64,000 nucleotides of DNA from an uncultured Flavobacteriaceae bacterium (GTDB lineage: Bacteria; Bacteroidota; Bacteroidia; Flavobacteriales; Flavobacteriaceae). Both the position numbers and the translations under genes were made by a program. The stretch covers positions 496,001 to 560,000 of the forward strand of contig CANLWG010000001.1 of NCBI GenBank assembly GCA_947494715.1, given 5' to 3'. Positions 27,655 through 37,796 of this stretch are shown piece after piece (position 1 is the first letter of the stretch; each line of letters opens with the position of its first letter). The notes under the pieces are model-generated. The model had not been told where the DNA came from. It saw only the letters and a program-made list of their open reading frames with translations, and searched no databases.

Positions 27655-30600
27655 TCATAGATTTTTTGATGGATTCAATGTTTTTAAATAAGCGATTAGA
27701 TTCAGGACATCCGAATCGCTTAGGGTATTTAATAAGCCTTCGGGCATCATCGATTTTTCGGTAACATCCCTGGATCGTATTTTGGATTTGTTGATGGAAA
27801 TTGGTTCCTGCCCAACCACCCTAAGGGTAATATTCCTATCATTTTCAGCAATAACGTTTCCACTATACGTCCTGCCATCTTGGGTAATGATTACCACTAG
27901 TTTATAATCATCTTGAATTTCACCACTGGGATTTAGGATATTGTTCAAAAGGTAGGCGGTATTGGTACGGTTAGAACCGGTAAGGTCGGGTCCAATGACT
28001 TCACCCTCCCCGAACATAACATGACAAGCTGCGCAGGTTCGCTGGTAAATGCCTTTTCCTTCGGTAGCATCGGCATTGGCGATGGCTTCATCGGAAAGTA
28101 GTCGTTGATACTTGCTGAACTGCCCTTGGATATCTCCGGAAATATCGTCGATAGGCCCCCAGATTTCTACAAAACCACTTCCAACAACCCTTCGCATTTG
28201 CATGGCTACATAAGCTGGAATGTCTTTTTTGGGAATGGTGCCCTCCTTGATAGCATTGGCCAGAATCCTACCATATGTTCCCCTTGAGGCGAGCGTTAAA
28301 ATAGCCTCCTGCTTTTCCTCGGTGGAAAGTCCTTGATATTTCTGGAACAAGGCCCTTCCCAAATCCTCATTTTCATAGGCGGCAATGGCCCGTATAGACT
28401 CCATCCGAAGGTCAGGGTCGTTCAATAATTTGGGCAATACCTTTTCCAGTTCCTCCCTTTGGTGCAGTGCGAGATTTTTTATCGCATTTTGTTTTTGCTC
28501 AAGATCGGATCTAGTATCGTTTATGACCGCCATCATTTTTTTTGCGGCCTCCGCATTACCAAAATGCTGTGCTATTTGATCTGATAAGGTAACCAGTTCG
28601 GAGTTGGACTGTAACGATTTGTAAACTGAGGCCCAATTTGAGGGTTCTTTTATATCAGACCTACCTTCCAGACCGGCCAACATACCCCTTAACAGATACT
28701 TTTGTTTACTGGAATTTTTGCCAATTTCGGCAATCAACTTTTGCAGTTGGTCCCCATCTACCAAACGTCGAGCAATTTTCTCAGCCAGCGACGGAATGGC
28801 GCAGGCATTGGCCAATAATAATGCCTTTTCCGGTTGATCCGTTAGTATAGGTTCAATCCCGAACCACAACATCAATGGAATGTTGGGGTCGTCTACATCT
28901 TCTTCAAACTGCACAAGGGAAGTGGCCATATCCCAGCGATCGGTTTTATCAATTCTTTGTAAGGCACCGGCCAGATAACGGCGGACTACGGGAGAGTTTT
29001 CATTTTTTGCCAATCGGGTAAGGGCTGCTACCACCGTCTTCGATGGTGGCCCATCTTCAGTTAGAAATTGAATTGCCCATGCCCGGACATACTGCTGCCC
29101 GTCTTTAAGCAGTCCCATCAGTCGGTCAGAAGTAATATTCCCTGTGATCCAGAGGGTCCACAAAGCACGTAGCCTAAGATCTTCGTTCTTTTCTTTTTCC
29201 AGCGTATTTCCCAACTGGGAAATGGCTTCCTTTTCCAATGCTTTTTTTGTCGCCCTATATTGAAGGATTACCCTTGCCCTTTGGGCATGCCAATTGCTTT
29301 TACTGTGTTGTAATTCCACGAGTTCCAAGTCGCTTTTTCCATTTAAATCCTCAAATCTTCCGGGCCAATTTTTGGCCTCGGATTTTTCGGGCATAATTCT
29401 AAAAACGCGACCCGTTTCCTTATTGAGCACTTCCCCACCGCAAATATCCGCATCATGCCAATCCAGTACGTAGAGTCCGCCTTCCGGACCTACTTCCATG
29501 CTGAATCCTACCCACTGGGCATTGTTCGCCAGCAAAAAATCCTCACCATGGCCTGCCGTAAAACCCGAACCATTCGGAGTCAATATATCGGATAGCACGG
29601 CATGTTCGTGAATATTGGCCATAAAAAGCCGCCCGTGTTGATCATTGGGGAAGGCATCGGATTGATAAATTCTTGCACCACCATGAGCGGATCGATGGCG
29701 ATGATCTACAATGGTCTTAATGTCCTCATAGACATAAGGATTAAAATGTTGCCCGCCTTGTCTATGATAAATACCACCAAGAATGATATGAAATAAATGA
29801 GGGATGACACATGCAGAAATAAATAGTTGGCCTTTGGAATCATAATCGATGCCCCAAGGATTGCTAAAACCATGCGAGACCACTTCAAAACGATCTTTTA
29901 TGGGATGGTAACGCCAAACGCCCCCATTAATATCCACTCCATCCGCATCCAGCAAATCTTCTGGGAAGGCCTCCCGGTGTCTGTAAATGCGACCTTTGCC
30001 TTTTGGTTTTCGTATGACCGATGGTGTAGCAAACCCTTCAAGGCCATAGAGCCAGCCATCCGGGCCCCAATGCAAACTGTTGATGGTTTCATGCCGATCC
30101 CGAATACCCCAACCGGTCAATAGAACCTTGATATCTTCCTCATCTGCTTTATCATCTCCATTTTTATCGGGTACAAACAATAAGTTGGGTGGTGCTCCTA
30201 AAAAAAGTCCTCCGTGACCAACGGCAATGGCCGAAGGGAATGGAATACCTTCCAAAAAGACTTTTTTGCTATCGGCAATTCCGTCTTTATCGGTATCTTC
30301 CAAAATGAGGATGCGGCTGTCACCGAAATTTGAAAAACCATGTCCTCGGGATTCATAATCGCGATTCTCGGCAATCCACATTCGCCCCTTATCATCCCAA
30401 CAGAATGCCATGGGCTGCGTAATCATAGGTTCGGATGCAAATGCATTCACTTGGTAACCTTCTTTTAAGGTCATGGCTTCCACCGCTTCTTGAGGACTCA
30501 GTAATTTGGCATCCCGTCCCTCTTTTTTGGCAAGCTCCCAAAGAGAAGCGGTATTGTACATTCCTTTATCGCCAACATAGTCTCCCCAGAGGTCGTCCAT

Positions 30601-31563
30601 TTTAATGGCGTTCAGTTTTCCGGTATAGGCTACTATTTGATGCCGAATAGTTTCGACTTCCCCTTTTTTAATATGCCAATCTCCCATTTTTGCACGTATC
30701 GGTCCGATGCCCAATTGGGAGTCCACCCGCCAAGTTTGGGGAAAGCCTTTATTATCGGGATGATCAAAAATGGCAATATGGCCCCATTCGTCCAATCCAT
30801 CGATTTCCATACCCGCATCTACCCACATGGCCCGCTGCCCTTCGGCCTTTTCATTGCGTTGCCGAGCGGCGTTCTCAACCTCCCCATGGATGCCTTCCTT
30901 CCAGGGCATTCTTAGGAACAGTCCACCATAATCAAATTCGTTAATGGTAATATCCGCAAGTGCCTCTCCTTGCCATTCCAAACTCATAAGGTAGCTATCC
31001 GATTTCTTGGTGAAGGTCCAGGTCTGGGACTCCTTTAAGATGGGTATACCGGCCTCATCCAGCATGTGGTACACGGTCTTCCATTTTACTTCCTTCCCCT
31101 CGGGAATGAGCACTTGGGCCGATACTTTTTGCCAATGATCTCCTCCGGGAAAATGAAAATAATCCCTACCTATTTTTTTCTTTATGTCCTCGGGTTTGTT
31201 CCGGTCATAGAACCATTTTTTTAGCCCGGCGGAATCGATTCCGATACCATTTACACGGGTGAAACCCCAATAGAGTCCAGTTTGGTGCGGATGATGCCCA
31301 GGACTGTACTGCGTCAGCTCAGCAGTGGAACCGGGCGCTAAAATAGGATGGATAAATGGACGAAAGTCAGCTTTGATATTTTGAGTGACCAAGGCCACAT
31401 TGTCATCGGCAGTGAATACTTCTATAACGTCATCTCCTTTTTTGATGACAAAACTATGCTCTTGGCCGTTTTCAGCGATTTGCTGTTTACTTTTTTTAGT
31501 CTGACAGGCAGCTATACAGGCAAACCCCAAGACAAAAATGAAATACCTAAGCACATCTTTCAT
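27655..31563 (-). CDS. DUF6807 - PVC dehydrogenase - cytochrome c fusion lipoprotein
   Basis: A 1302-residue lipoprotein (ACIAAC, Cys20). Residues ~35-330 match the DUF6807 (PmoA-like) type: ADFRPFIHPI, SPGHHPHQTGLYWGFT, INEFDYGGLFLRMP and a late DHPDNKGFPQTW. Residues ~370-730 are the PVC-type beta-propeller (EGYQVNAFASEP, LEDTDKDGIADSKK, VLDWHDADICGG). HEAT-like repeats fill ~750-1120. The cytochrome c domain has CAACH at 1177-1181 and the MMPEG Met ligand near 1272. The first domain's function is unknown. It begins 9 bp after the next haem dehydrogenase. Confidence 0.87.
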   Translation of the reverse strand: MKDVLRYFIFVLGFACIAACQTKKSKQQIAENGQEHSFVIKKGDDVIEVFTADDNVALVTQNIKADFRPFIHPILAPGSTAELTQYSPGHHPHQTGLYWGFTRVNGIGIDSAGLKKWFYDRNKPEDIKKKIGRDYFHFPGGDHWQKVSAQVLIPEGKEVKWKTVYHMLDEAGIPILKESQTWTFTKKSDSYLMSLEWQGEALADITINEFDYGGLFLRMPWKEGIHGEVENAARQRNEKAEGQRAMWVDAGMEIDGLDEWGHIAIFDHPDNKGFPQTWRVDSQLGIGPIRAKMGDWHIKKGEVETIRHQIVAYTGKLNAIKMDDLWGDYVGDKGMYNTASLWELAKKEGRDAKLLSPQEAVEAMTLKEGYQVNAFASEPMITQPMAFCWDDKGRMWIAENRDYESRGHGFSNFGDSRILILEDTDKDGIADSKKVFLEGIPFPSAIAVGHGGLFLGAPPNLLFVPDKNGDDKADEEDIKVLLTGWGIRDRHETINSLHWGPDGWLYGLEGFATPSVIRKPKGKGRIYRHREAFPEDLLDADGVDINGGVWRYHPIKDRFEVVSHGFSNPWGIDYDSKGQLFISACVIPHLFHIILGGIYHRQGGQHFNPYVYEDIKTIVDHRHRSAHGGARIYQSDAFPNDQHGRLFMANIHEHAVLSDILTPNGSGFTAGHGEDFLLANNAQWVGFSMEVGPEGGLYVLDWHDADICGGEVLNKETGRVFRIMPEKSEAKNWPGRFEDLNGKSDLELVELQHSKSNWHAQRARVILQYRATKKALEKEAISQLGNTLEKEKNEDLRLRALWTLWITGNITSDRLMGLLKDGQQYVRAWAIQFLTEDGPPSKTVVAALTRLAKNENSPVVRRYLAGALQRIDKTDRWDMATSLVQFEEDVDDPNIPLMLWFGIEPILTDQPEKALLLANACAIPSLAEKIARRLVDGDQLQKLIAEIGKNSSKQKYLLRGMLAGLEGRSDIKEPSNWASVYKSLQSNSELVTLSDQIAQHFGNAEAAKKMMAVINDTRSDLEQKQNAIKNLALHQREELEKVLPKLLNDPDLRMESIRAIAAYENEDLGRALFQKYQGLSTEEKQEAILTLASRGTYGRILANAIKEGTIPKKDIPAYVAMQMRRVVGSGFVEIWGPIDDISGDIQGQFSKYQRLLSDEAIANADATEGKGIYQRTCAACHVMFGEGEVIGPDLTGSNRTNTAYLLNNILNPSGEIQDDYKLVVIITQDGRTYSGNVIAENDRNITLRVVGQEPISINKSKIRSRDVTEKSMMPEGLLNTLSDSDVLNLIAYLKTLNPSKNL

Positions 31564-31572
31564 GTTATCGTT

Positions 31573-34083
31573 TTATAAGTCCATATCAAAGACCAAAGTA
31601 TCCAGTTCTGTTGCTTTCCAGGGGGTTACCTGCCCTTGGGTACGAAAACGGATATGACCTACAGTTCCCGCAGATAAAGGTTTCTGCGAGTGGCCCCAGG
31701 TATTTCGAATATAGGTGGAAATAGCAGCGATATCCTCGTTTTGTAGGGTAGAGAACGAGGGCATGCTGGGTAAAATGTCCGGGATGCCATATTTCTTGCC
31801 ATTTACGGTAACCGGGCCTTCCATACCATGTAACAATATCATAGCCAATCTGTAATCCGCCCCGGTGACCCATTCCGAATTTTTAAGGGGAGGGGCGAAG
31901 CGGGAAATGCCTTCCCCTTGCGTACCATGGCAATTGGCGCATAGATTTAAATACTTTTGTCTTCCCTGGGCAAACTGTTGAGGGTCAACTTTATGTTCGG
32001 CTTTTTTTATGGCAAGTTGCTTTTTAGGCTTTCCGGGCCAAGTCAATTTTTGAAGGAGTTCTTCGGGAAATGCTTCATTTTTTAAAAGAGTTGGTTTTCT
32101 TGAAAGCACTATTTCTCCCATGTCGTTGGTACCTTTGGAATTGAGCATCCCATTTATCAACGCATTTTTGATCCATTTTTGATTCTCCAGCATTTTATCT
32201 TGGGTCAAGGCCAACATGTGTTGTACTTCTTTCTCCGAACCTTTATTAGCAATGGCCGTGCTCAACATTTCAATGAATATTTCCTTAGCTTGATTGTAGG
32301 TCTTCCATCCCGATTTGACTAGTAGCGTCTTCAACAATGCGGCCTCTCTATTTTGAAGACTGCTCATCACGACATCCCTGGCTACGGGCAATTGTCCAAA
32401 GCGTGATAGGAACTTCTGTGCAATATCGAATGCAATTTCGGAATCGATTTCACTACTTTCCAGTACCATTTGCATCTGTAACAAAGGCGAAGCTTGATCA
32501 TAGGTTTCCTCTATAAATTTGGTAACTTCTTGTTTTACATCTGCATGGTGAGAATCTTGTCCAATAATTAATCGTAAAGCCGTTTGGGCCACCCTAGAAT
32601 TTTCGGATCGTAAAGCTGGTAGCAACGCTTCGGGATGGGTCAAACCCAAACCTTCCAATGTCCATAAGGCATGCAATTGTGCCAAAGGATTTCCCTTTTT
32701 GATTACTTCTTCCAGGTCATAAGCAATAGGTTCTCCTTTTTCGACCAATAATCGCTGGGCCATGTCACGCGTCCATCCATTGGGGTGCCCCAAAAGGGTA
32801 ACCAAAGTCTTGGAATCGGCCTGGGAAAGGTCAATGGGTTTTTCCCGACTTTTCTTTTTTGAGGTTATCCTCCAGATGCGACCCATATGGATGGGTCTAT
32901 CGAGTTTGCGTTCCAAGGTTACTTTTCGAAGATAGGGGGTCATATACGGGCCATGCTGAATGATTCCTTTGTACATATCCACTACATATAAGGCTCCGTC
33001 AGGGCCTGAAGCTAAGGAAATAGGCCGGAATCGCTCATCGGTCGATGCCAAAAATTCCCGATTCTTATAAACGCCTTGAGCACTTAGCATGAAGCCCTCT
33101 TCTGTAATTTTATTGCGTTTGATGAGGTTGGCCGTGGGTTCGCAAACAAAGGCATCGCCTTTGTAATCCTTTGGTAGGATATTCCCTCTGTAGATCAATG
33201 GGCCACAGGCTGAGGCAAATTCCAACAAGCGTCCTTCCTGATCCAGAGTACCTGGAACATACCCCCGATTTACAGCCGTGTTGCTGCGAATGGGAAATAT
33301 CTTGCGTTCCAAAGTCAATCCATGGTCAATTCCGCTTGATGGGGTATGGTTTTTATTCCGCTGCAAAGCATTTGGAGGAACCAGATCGGCATGCAACTGT
33401 GACCAGTTGTAGTTATAAAATAGTCGGCCAGAATCGTCATGGATAATGCCCCATTGCCCACGGAATTCAGTTTCATCCTTTACCCATTCCCCATTGATGT
33501 TTCGATACCGGTATTTAGATTTAGCGTTGTAAAGCCAGTTGTCCATTCCTCGCCAAAGCCCGTTCGCGGAATGTTCGGGCATGCCACTACCTCCGTAGGT
33601 AGAATCGATCAAGGTTTTGGTATCCGCCTTGAAGTCCCCATCAGTATCCTGGATATGCCAAAGCGGGATGTTTTCGGCTACCAAAGCACCCCCTTTGATG
33701 ACCGCAAGGGCCCTAGGCAGTACAAGGCTATCCAGAAAGATCTGGCCACGATCCATTTGGCCATCTTGATCATCATCGAACAATACCGAGATACGACCTA
33801 CGCGATCTTTTTCGCCGGTGCCATCAATATCGGACATAAACCCTAGCATTTCCACCACCCAAAGTCTTCCACCTTCATCGAACGAAATAGCTACGGGATC
33901 CTGTACCAAAGGTTCGGCGGCGACTAGTTGAATTTGTAAACTATCATCCGCTAAAACAAAAGAATTTAGAGCTTTTTCCGGAGATAGGGGTGGGGAGGGG
34001 TCTTTTTTACAACCCGATAAACTTAATAGTAAACATGCCAGGACAAGGGTAAACCATACGATATTTTTAGAATAAATCCCCAT
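31573..34083 (-). CDS. PVC-type haem-binding dehydrogenase lipoprotein
   Basis: An 836-residue lipoprotein (SLSGC, Cys25). Residues ~40-400 form the beta-propeller dehydrogenase (LQIQLVAAEPLVQDPVAI, DGALYVVDMYKGIIQHGP), ~410-640 HEAT-like repeats, and the haem c domain has CANCH at 715-719, followed by an acidic-hydrophobic tail. It is the partner of the 1302-residue protein 9 bp downstream. Both probably pass electrons from an extracytoplasmic substrate to the respiratory chain; the oxidised substrate is not known. Confidence 0.87.
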   Translation of the reverse strand: MGIYSKNIVWFTLVLACLLLSLSGCKKDPSPPLSPEKALNSFVLADDSLQIQLVAAEPLVQDPVAISFDEGGRLWVVEMLGFMSDIDGTGEKDRVGRISVLFDDDQDGQMDRGQIFLDSLVLPRALAVIKGGALVAENIPLWHIQDTDGDFKADTKTLIDSTYGGSGMPEHSANGLWRGMDNWLYNAKSKYRYRNINGEWVKDETEFRGQWGIIHDDSGRLFYNYNWSQLHADLVPPNALQRNKNHTPSSGIDHGLTLERKIFPIRSNTAVNRGYVPGTLDQEGRLLEFASACGPLIYRGNILPKDYKGDAFVCEPTANLIKRNKITEEGFMLSAQGVYKNREFLASTDERFRPISLASGPDGALYVVDMYKGIIQHGPYMTPYLRKVTLERKLDRPIHMGRIWRITSKKKSREKPIDLSQADSKTLVTLLGHPNGWTRDMAQRLLVEKGEPIAYDLEEVIKKGNPLAQLHALWTLEGLGLTHPEALLPALRSENSRVAQTALRLIIGQDSHHADVKQEVTKFIEETYDQASPLLQMQMVLESSEIDSEIAFDIAQKFLSRFGQLPVARDVVMSSLQNREAALLKTLLVKSGWKTYNQAKEIFIEMLSTAIANKGSEKEVQHMLALTQDKMLENQKWIKNALINGMLNSKGTNDMGEIVLSRKPTLLKNEAFPEELLQKLTWPGKPKKQLAIKKAEHKVDPQQFAQGRQKYLNLCANCHGTQGEGISRFAPPLKNSEWVTGADYRLAMILLHGMEGPVTVNGKKYGIPDILPSMPSFSTLQNEDIAAISTYIRNTWGHSQKPLSAGTVGHIRFRTQGQVTPWKATELDTLVFDMDL

Positions 34084-34135
34084 ACATTTTAGCGTACACC
34101 TATCAACCTTTTTCCATATTAATTTTGGCTATGGT

Positions 34136-35473
34136 TTAGAAAAGAAAACTAGCCAGAAAAACCATAAATGCGGCACTAGTTCCTACAACCAATGTCCCCA
34201 GGGTATACACCCGATATCCCGTTTTAACATCAATACCGGAAAATTGGGTGAGGATCCAAAATCCGCTATCATTGGCATGTGAAACGACCATGGCACCGGC
34301 TCCAATGGCCGAAACTACCAAAGCCTTGTCGATTTCCGTGGTAAAGCCCATCGTTGCCAACAAGGGAGCTACAATAGATGCTGTGGTTATCAAGGCAACC
34401 GTAGATGAACCTTGGGCACTTTTAATGGCCGCACATAATAAAAATGGGAGCCAAATACCGAGGTTGGCACCAGATAGGGAATCTGCCAAAGTATCGGCGA
34501 TACCACTATTTTGTAATATTGTTCCAAAAATACCCCCTGCTCCCGTAATCAAAATAATATTGGAGGCATCCGAAAGTGCCTTCCCGACCCAACCTGTTGT
34601 AGCCAACATTTCATTGTCCCACTTTTTCGGTAAAAGAAAAGCGAAAAGCATACCGATCATCAATGCTATAATTGGAGAGCCAACAAAAGAGATAAACTTC
34701 ATGAGGCCCGAAACTTCTTCCCCTTCGACCATATTAAACTCCAAAATGGATTTTCCAACAATGAGCAAAATGGGAATCAATATAGGCAAGAAGGACTTGA
34801 AGGCACTTGGTGCCTGCTTCATACGTTCCTGAATGACCTCTTCCGTAATATCGGGATTGGGATCGATGTACTTTTTGGCCCCCATTTTTTTACAATAAAT
34901 TACGGCGATAATCAAGGACAACAGTCCAATTACAATTCCGATCAACATTACCAGCCCCACATCGGCACCTATGATTCCTGCTGCTGCTATGGGCCCGGGA
35001 GTAGGAGGAACGAGGACATGGGTAATCATCAAACCTAGAATCAAGGCCGTAGCCGTGCCAACAATGGAGAGCCCTGCCCTTTTGGTCAAGCTTTTATTCA
35101 AGGGATTAAGTATAATGAACCCACTATCGGCAAATACAGGAATGGAGACAATAAAACCTACAATGCCCATGGCCTCGTGAACCCGTTTTTTCCCGATAAC
35201 GCGCAGGACCACCTCGGCTAATTTATAGGCACCTCCGGAATGTTCCAAAAAGGCTCCTATAATAACTCCCAAAACAATTACAATACCAATTTTTCCCAAC
35301 GTGATTCCAAAACCATCATTGACCAGATTAACTATGGTATCCAGGGTCATGCCGGAAAAAAGGGCAAAAAATAGGGCCGCCGCCAAAAGGGATAAAAATG
35401 GATGTACCTTCCACTTTACGGTCAGCAGAATTATAATTAGAACACTTAGTAATAACAGAATAATATTGATCAT
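34136..35473 (-). CDS. GntP family gluconate/aldonate:H+ symporter
   Basis: A 445-residue polytopic membrane protein with GntP features: the HPFLSLLAAALFFALFSGM start, IIGAFLEHSGGAYKLAE, THVLVPPTPGPIAAAG, and near the end SHANDSGFWILTQFSG, the signature of the gluconate permease group. The gene lies 11 bp after the sugar-acid dehydratase stop, so the two probably form an uptake-plus-dehydration unit for an aldonate. Confidence 0.9.
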   Translation of the reverse strand: MINIILLLLSVLIIILLTVKWKVHPFLSLLAAALFFALFSGMTLDTIVNLVNDGFGITLGKIGIVIVLGVIIGAFLEHSGGAYKLAEVVLRVIGKKRVHEAMGIVGFIVSIPVFADSGFIILNPLNKSLTKRAGLSIVGTATALILGLMITHVLVPPTPGPIAAAGIIGADVGLVMLIGIVIGLLSLIIAVIYCKKMGAKKYIDPNPDITEEVIQERMKQAPSAFKSFLPILIPILLIVGKSILEFNMVEGEEVSGLMKFISFVGSPIIALMIGMLFAFLLPKKWDNEMLATTGWVGKALSDASNIILITGAGGIFGTILQNSGIADTLADSLSGANLGIWLPFLLCAAIKSAQGSSTVALITTASIVAPLLATMGFTTEIDKALVVSAIGAGAMVVSHANDSGFWILTQFSGIDVKTGYRVYTLGTLVVGTSAAFMVFLASFLF

Positions 35474-35484
35474 GGTTGGTTGTT

Positions 35485-37215
35485 TTAGTGAGCGTCCCTG
35501 CTTACCTGGTCCCCTGATTTTCCGACTAAAAAATCAAGATCGGCCCCTAGGTGCGATTGTTGAACGGTTTTGGTATATAAACTGGTATAGCCTCTATTCA
35601 TTGGTGGTTTAGGTGGGGTCCAGGCCGCTTTTCTTTTTTGGATCTCGGCCTCATCCACCTCCAAGTGAAGTTTACGGTTAGGCACATCCAAAACAATGGA
35701 ATCACCGGATTGCACAAGGGCTAAAAGACCACCGATAGAAGATTCCGGAGATACATGGAGTACTACCGTACCAAAAGCGGTACCGCTCATCCGTCCATCC
35801 GAGATGCGTACCATATCCTTTACTCCTTTTTTTAGCAGTTTTTCCGGGATATCCATATTGCCTACCTCGGCCATTCCCGGATATCCTACGGGCCCTACAC
35901 CTTTCAAAACCATTATACTGTTTTCATCAATATCCAAATCCGGATTGTCCACGGATGATAGGAAGTCCTCTATGGTCTCAAAGACCACGGCCTTGCCCCT
36001 ATGGGTCATCAGTTCCGGAGTTGCCGCAGATGGTTTTATCACCGCCCCGTCCTCACACAGATTTCCATACAAAACCGCAATACCGGCCTCTTCCATAAAG
36101 GGTTTGTCCAAGGTAGCAATGACTTCTGAATTATAGCATTCTGCAGTCGTGTTGTTCTCTACTAGGGATTTGCCATTTGCAGTAATCACATTTTTATGAA
36201 GTTGATCTTTCATTTCTTTTATGACCACGGGAAGGCCGCCGGCATCAAAGAAATCCTCCATGAGATATTTACCGGAAGGCATCAAATTGACCAACAAGGG
36301 AATTTTGCTTCCTAGAGTGTCAAATTCTTTCAAGTCAAGTTTTATTCCTATTCGACCGGCAATGGCCAATAAGTGAATAATGAAATTGGTGGATCCACCT
36401 ATGGCGGCATTGATTTTTATGGCATTTTCAAAAGCTTCCTTGGTCAATATTTTAGATAGTTTAAGGTCTTCCTTGACCATTTCCACAATACGTCTACCCG
36501 AGAGTTGGGCCATTACTTTTTTTCTGGAATCCACTGCTGGGATTGCCGCAGCACCGGGAAGGGTAAGCCCAAGTGACTCTACCATACAGGCCATAGTGGA
36601 GGCCGTTCCCATGGTCATACAATGTCCGGCACTTCGAGCGGAACATATTTCGGCCTCTATCTGGTCTTCTTTTGTGAACCCCTCGTTTTTGATCTTATCC
36701 TTCAATTGCCAAACAAAAGTGCCCGAACCAATGCGTTCACCTTTATACTTGCCATTTAGCATAGGCCCACCTGGTACCACTATGGTGGGAAGATCTACGC
36801 TACAGGCCCCCATAACGGTGGAGGGGGTAGTCTTGTCACATCCGGTCAATAGCACTACACCATCAAGTGGATTGGCCCGAATACTTTCTTCGGTGTCCAT
36901 ACTGGCCAAATTCCGAAAAAGCATCGCTGTGGGGCGCATCAGTATTTCGCCCAGACTGGTCACGGGGAATTCAAATGGCACGCCTCCAGCTTCTAGCACC
37001 CCTCGTTTTACGAATTCCGCAAATTCACGAAGATGTCCATTGCAAGGTGTAAGTTCCGACCATGTATTGCAAATACCAATTACCGGACGCTCCTCAAAAT
37101 AGTCATTGGGATACCCCTGGTTTCTAAGCCAGGACCTGTGTATAAAAGCTGATTTTTCATCTTCGGGATTAAACCAATCCTCACTTCGCATTTTTTTTTG
37201 ATTCTTATTCCCCAT
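35485..37215 (-). CDS. IlvD/Edd family sugar-acid dehydratase
   Basis: A 576-residue dehydratase. Cys58 (ELTPCNGH), Cys126 (LTGCDKT) and Cys199 (SAGHCMTMG) have the spacing of the [2Fe-2S] ligands of pentonate dehydratases such as L-arabinonate dehydratase. DGRMSGT near the C-terminus is the substrate/Mg-site segment. Paired with GntP rather than with branched-chain amino acid genes, it most likely converts an aldonate to a 2-keto-3-deoxy acid. The KDG kinase or aldolase needed next is not in the window. Confidence 0.85.
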   Translation of the reverse strand: MGNKNQKKMRSEDWFNPEDEKSAFIHRSWLRNQGYPNDYFEERPVIGICNTWSELTPCNGHLREFAEFVKRGVLEAGGVPFEFPVTSLGEILMRPTAMLFRNLASMDTEESIRANPLDGVVLLTGCDKTTPSTVMGACSVDLPTIVVPGGPMLNGKYKGERIGSGTFVWQLKDKIKNEGFTKEDQIEAEICSARSAGHCMTMGTASTMACMVESLGLTLPGAAAIPAVDSRKKVMAQLSGRRIVEMVKEDLKLSKILTKEAFENAIKINAAIGGSTNFIIHLLAIAGRIGIKLDLKEFDTLGSKIPLLVNLMPSGKYLMEDFFDAGGLPVVIKEMKDQLHKNVITANGKSLVENNTTAECYNSEVIATLDKPFMEEAGIAVLYGNLCEDGAVIKPSAATPELMTHRGKAVVFETIEDFLSSVDNPDLDIDENSIMVLKGVGPVGYPGMAEVGNMDIPEKLLKKGVKDMVRISDGRMSGTAFGTVVLHVSPESSIGGLLALVQSGDSIVLDVPNRKLHLEVDEAEIQKRKAAWTPPKPPMNRGYTSLYTKTVQQSHLGADLDFLVGKSGDQVSRDAH

Positions 37216-37796
37216 ATTTCAAATTTGACCTTTTCATGTTCAATTCGCCCATTTTTGATTTTTAAAAATTTCGGAATAAGGTATCATCTTTACTACAGTT
37301 AACAAAATGGAATGGTTATTTATTTATCATCTTGATGTTCTTTTGATGATTTTTTTATAATTATGATAATCTTTTGTTATTTTTAGGTTGATGGGTTTTG
37401 CCGTATACTTATGTTATGGACCGTAAATCTATTAGGCGATGATGCGCCACTCTAATTGGTATTTTAAAGGGAAGTAAAACATCCCGATCGATTACTAACT
37501 CCAAACTAGTTAACTAAGTAGGTAATCTGTAGTTTTTCCAGATAATAGGAATGAAAGCTAGCCCGGAAGCTTTATACCCTTGAGGCTTTGATGGGCCATT
37601 TGTGCAACGATTTGGACCATATGTGATGCTATTGCCGGATATTCTAGTTTAACTTGATCCTGTAAGGACGTAAATTTAATAGAGGATATGTTATCGCATC
37701 TTTTTACACAATAAATCTTCGGACTATTGTTAAGCATCATCCCAAATTACTAAAGGCGTTTTAAATCCAAGTAGCTAACTCCAATACGACCACAGT
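37216..37796. other. Divergent 581-bp spacer with possible gene remnant
   Basis: This spacer separates the two large divergent operons and must hold both promoters, but I see no convincing TAnnTTTG for either. A 10-bp palindrome TAGTTAACTA lies at 37507-37516, inside a looser inverted pair GATTAC (37490-37495) and GTAATC (37522-37527). On the minus strand a 60-codon frame (37558-37740) has protein-like composition (DQVKLEYPAIASHMV, QSLKGIKLPG) and could be the tail of a decayed gene; I do not recognise its family. Confidence 0.4.

Noticed and set aside
34248-34832. A 194-codon plus-strand frame antisense to the GntP gene
   Set aside because: Low-complexity composition expected from the complement of a hydrophobic membrane protein; no domain or promoter.
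36380-37102. A 240-codon plus-strand frame antisense to the sugar-acid dehydratase
   Set aside because: It is a mirror of a strongly conserved gene (the Fe-S cysteines are all on the minus-strand frame) and has no recognisable domain.
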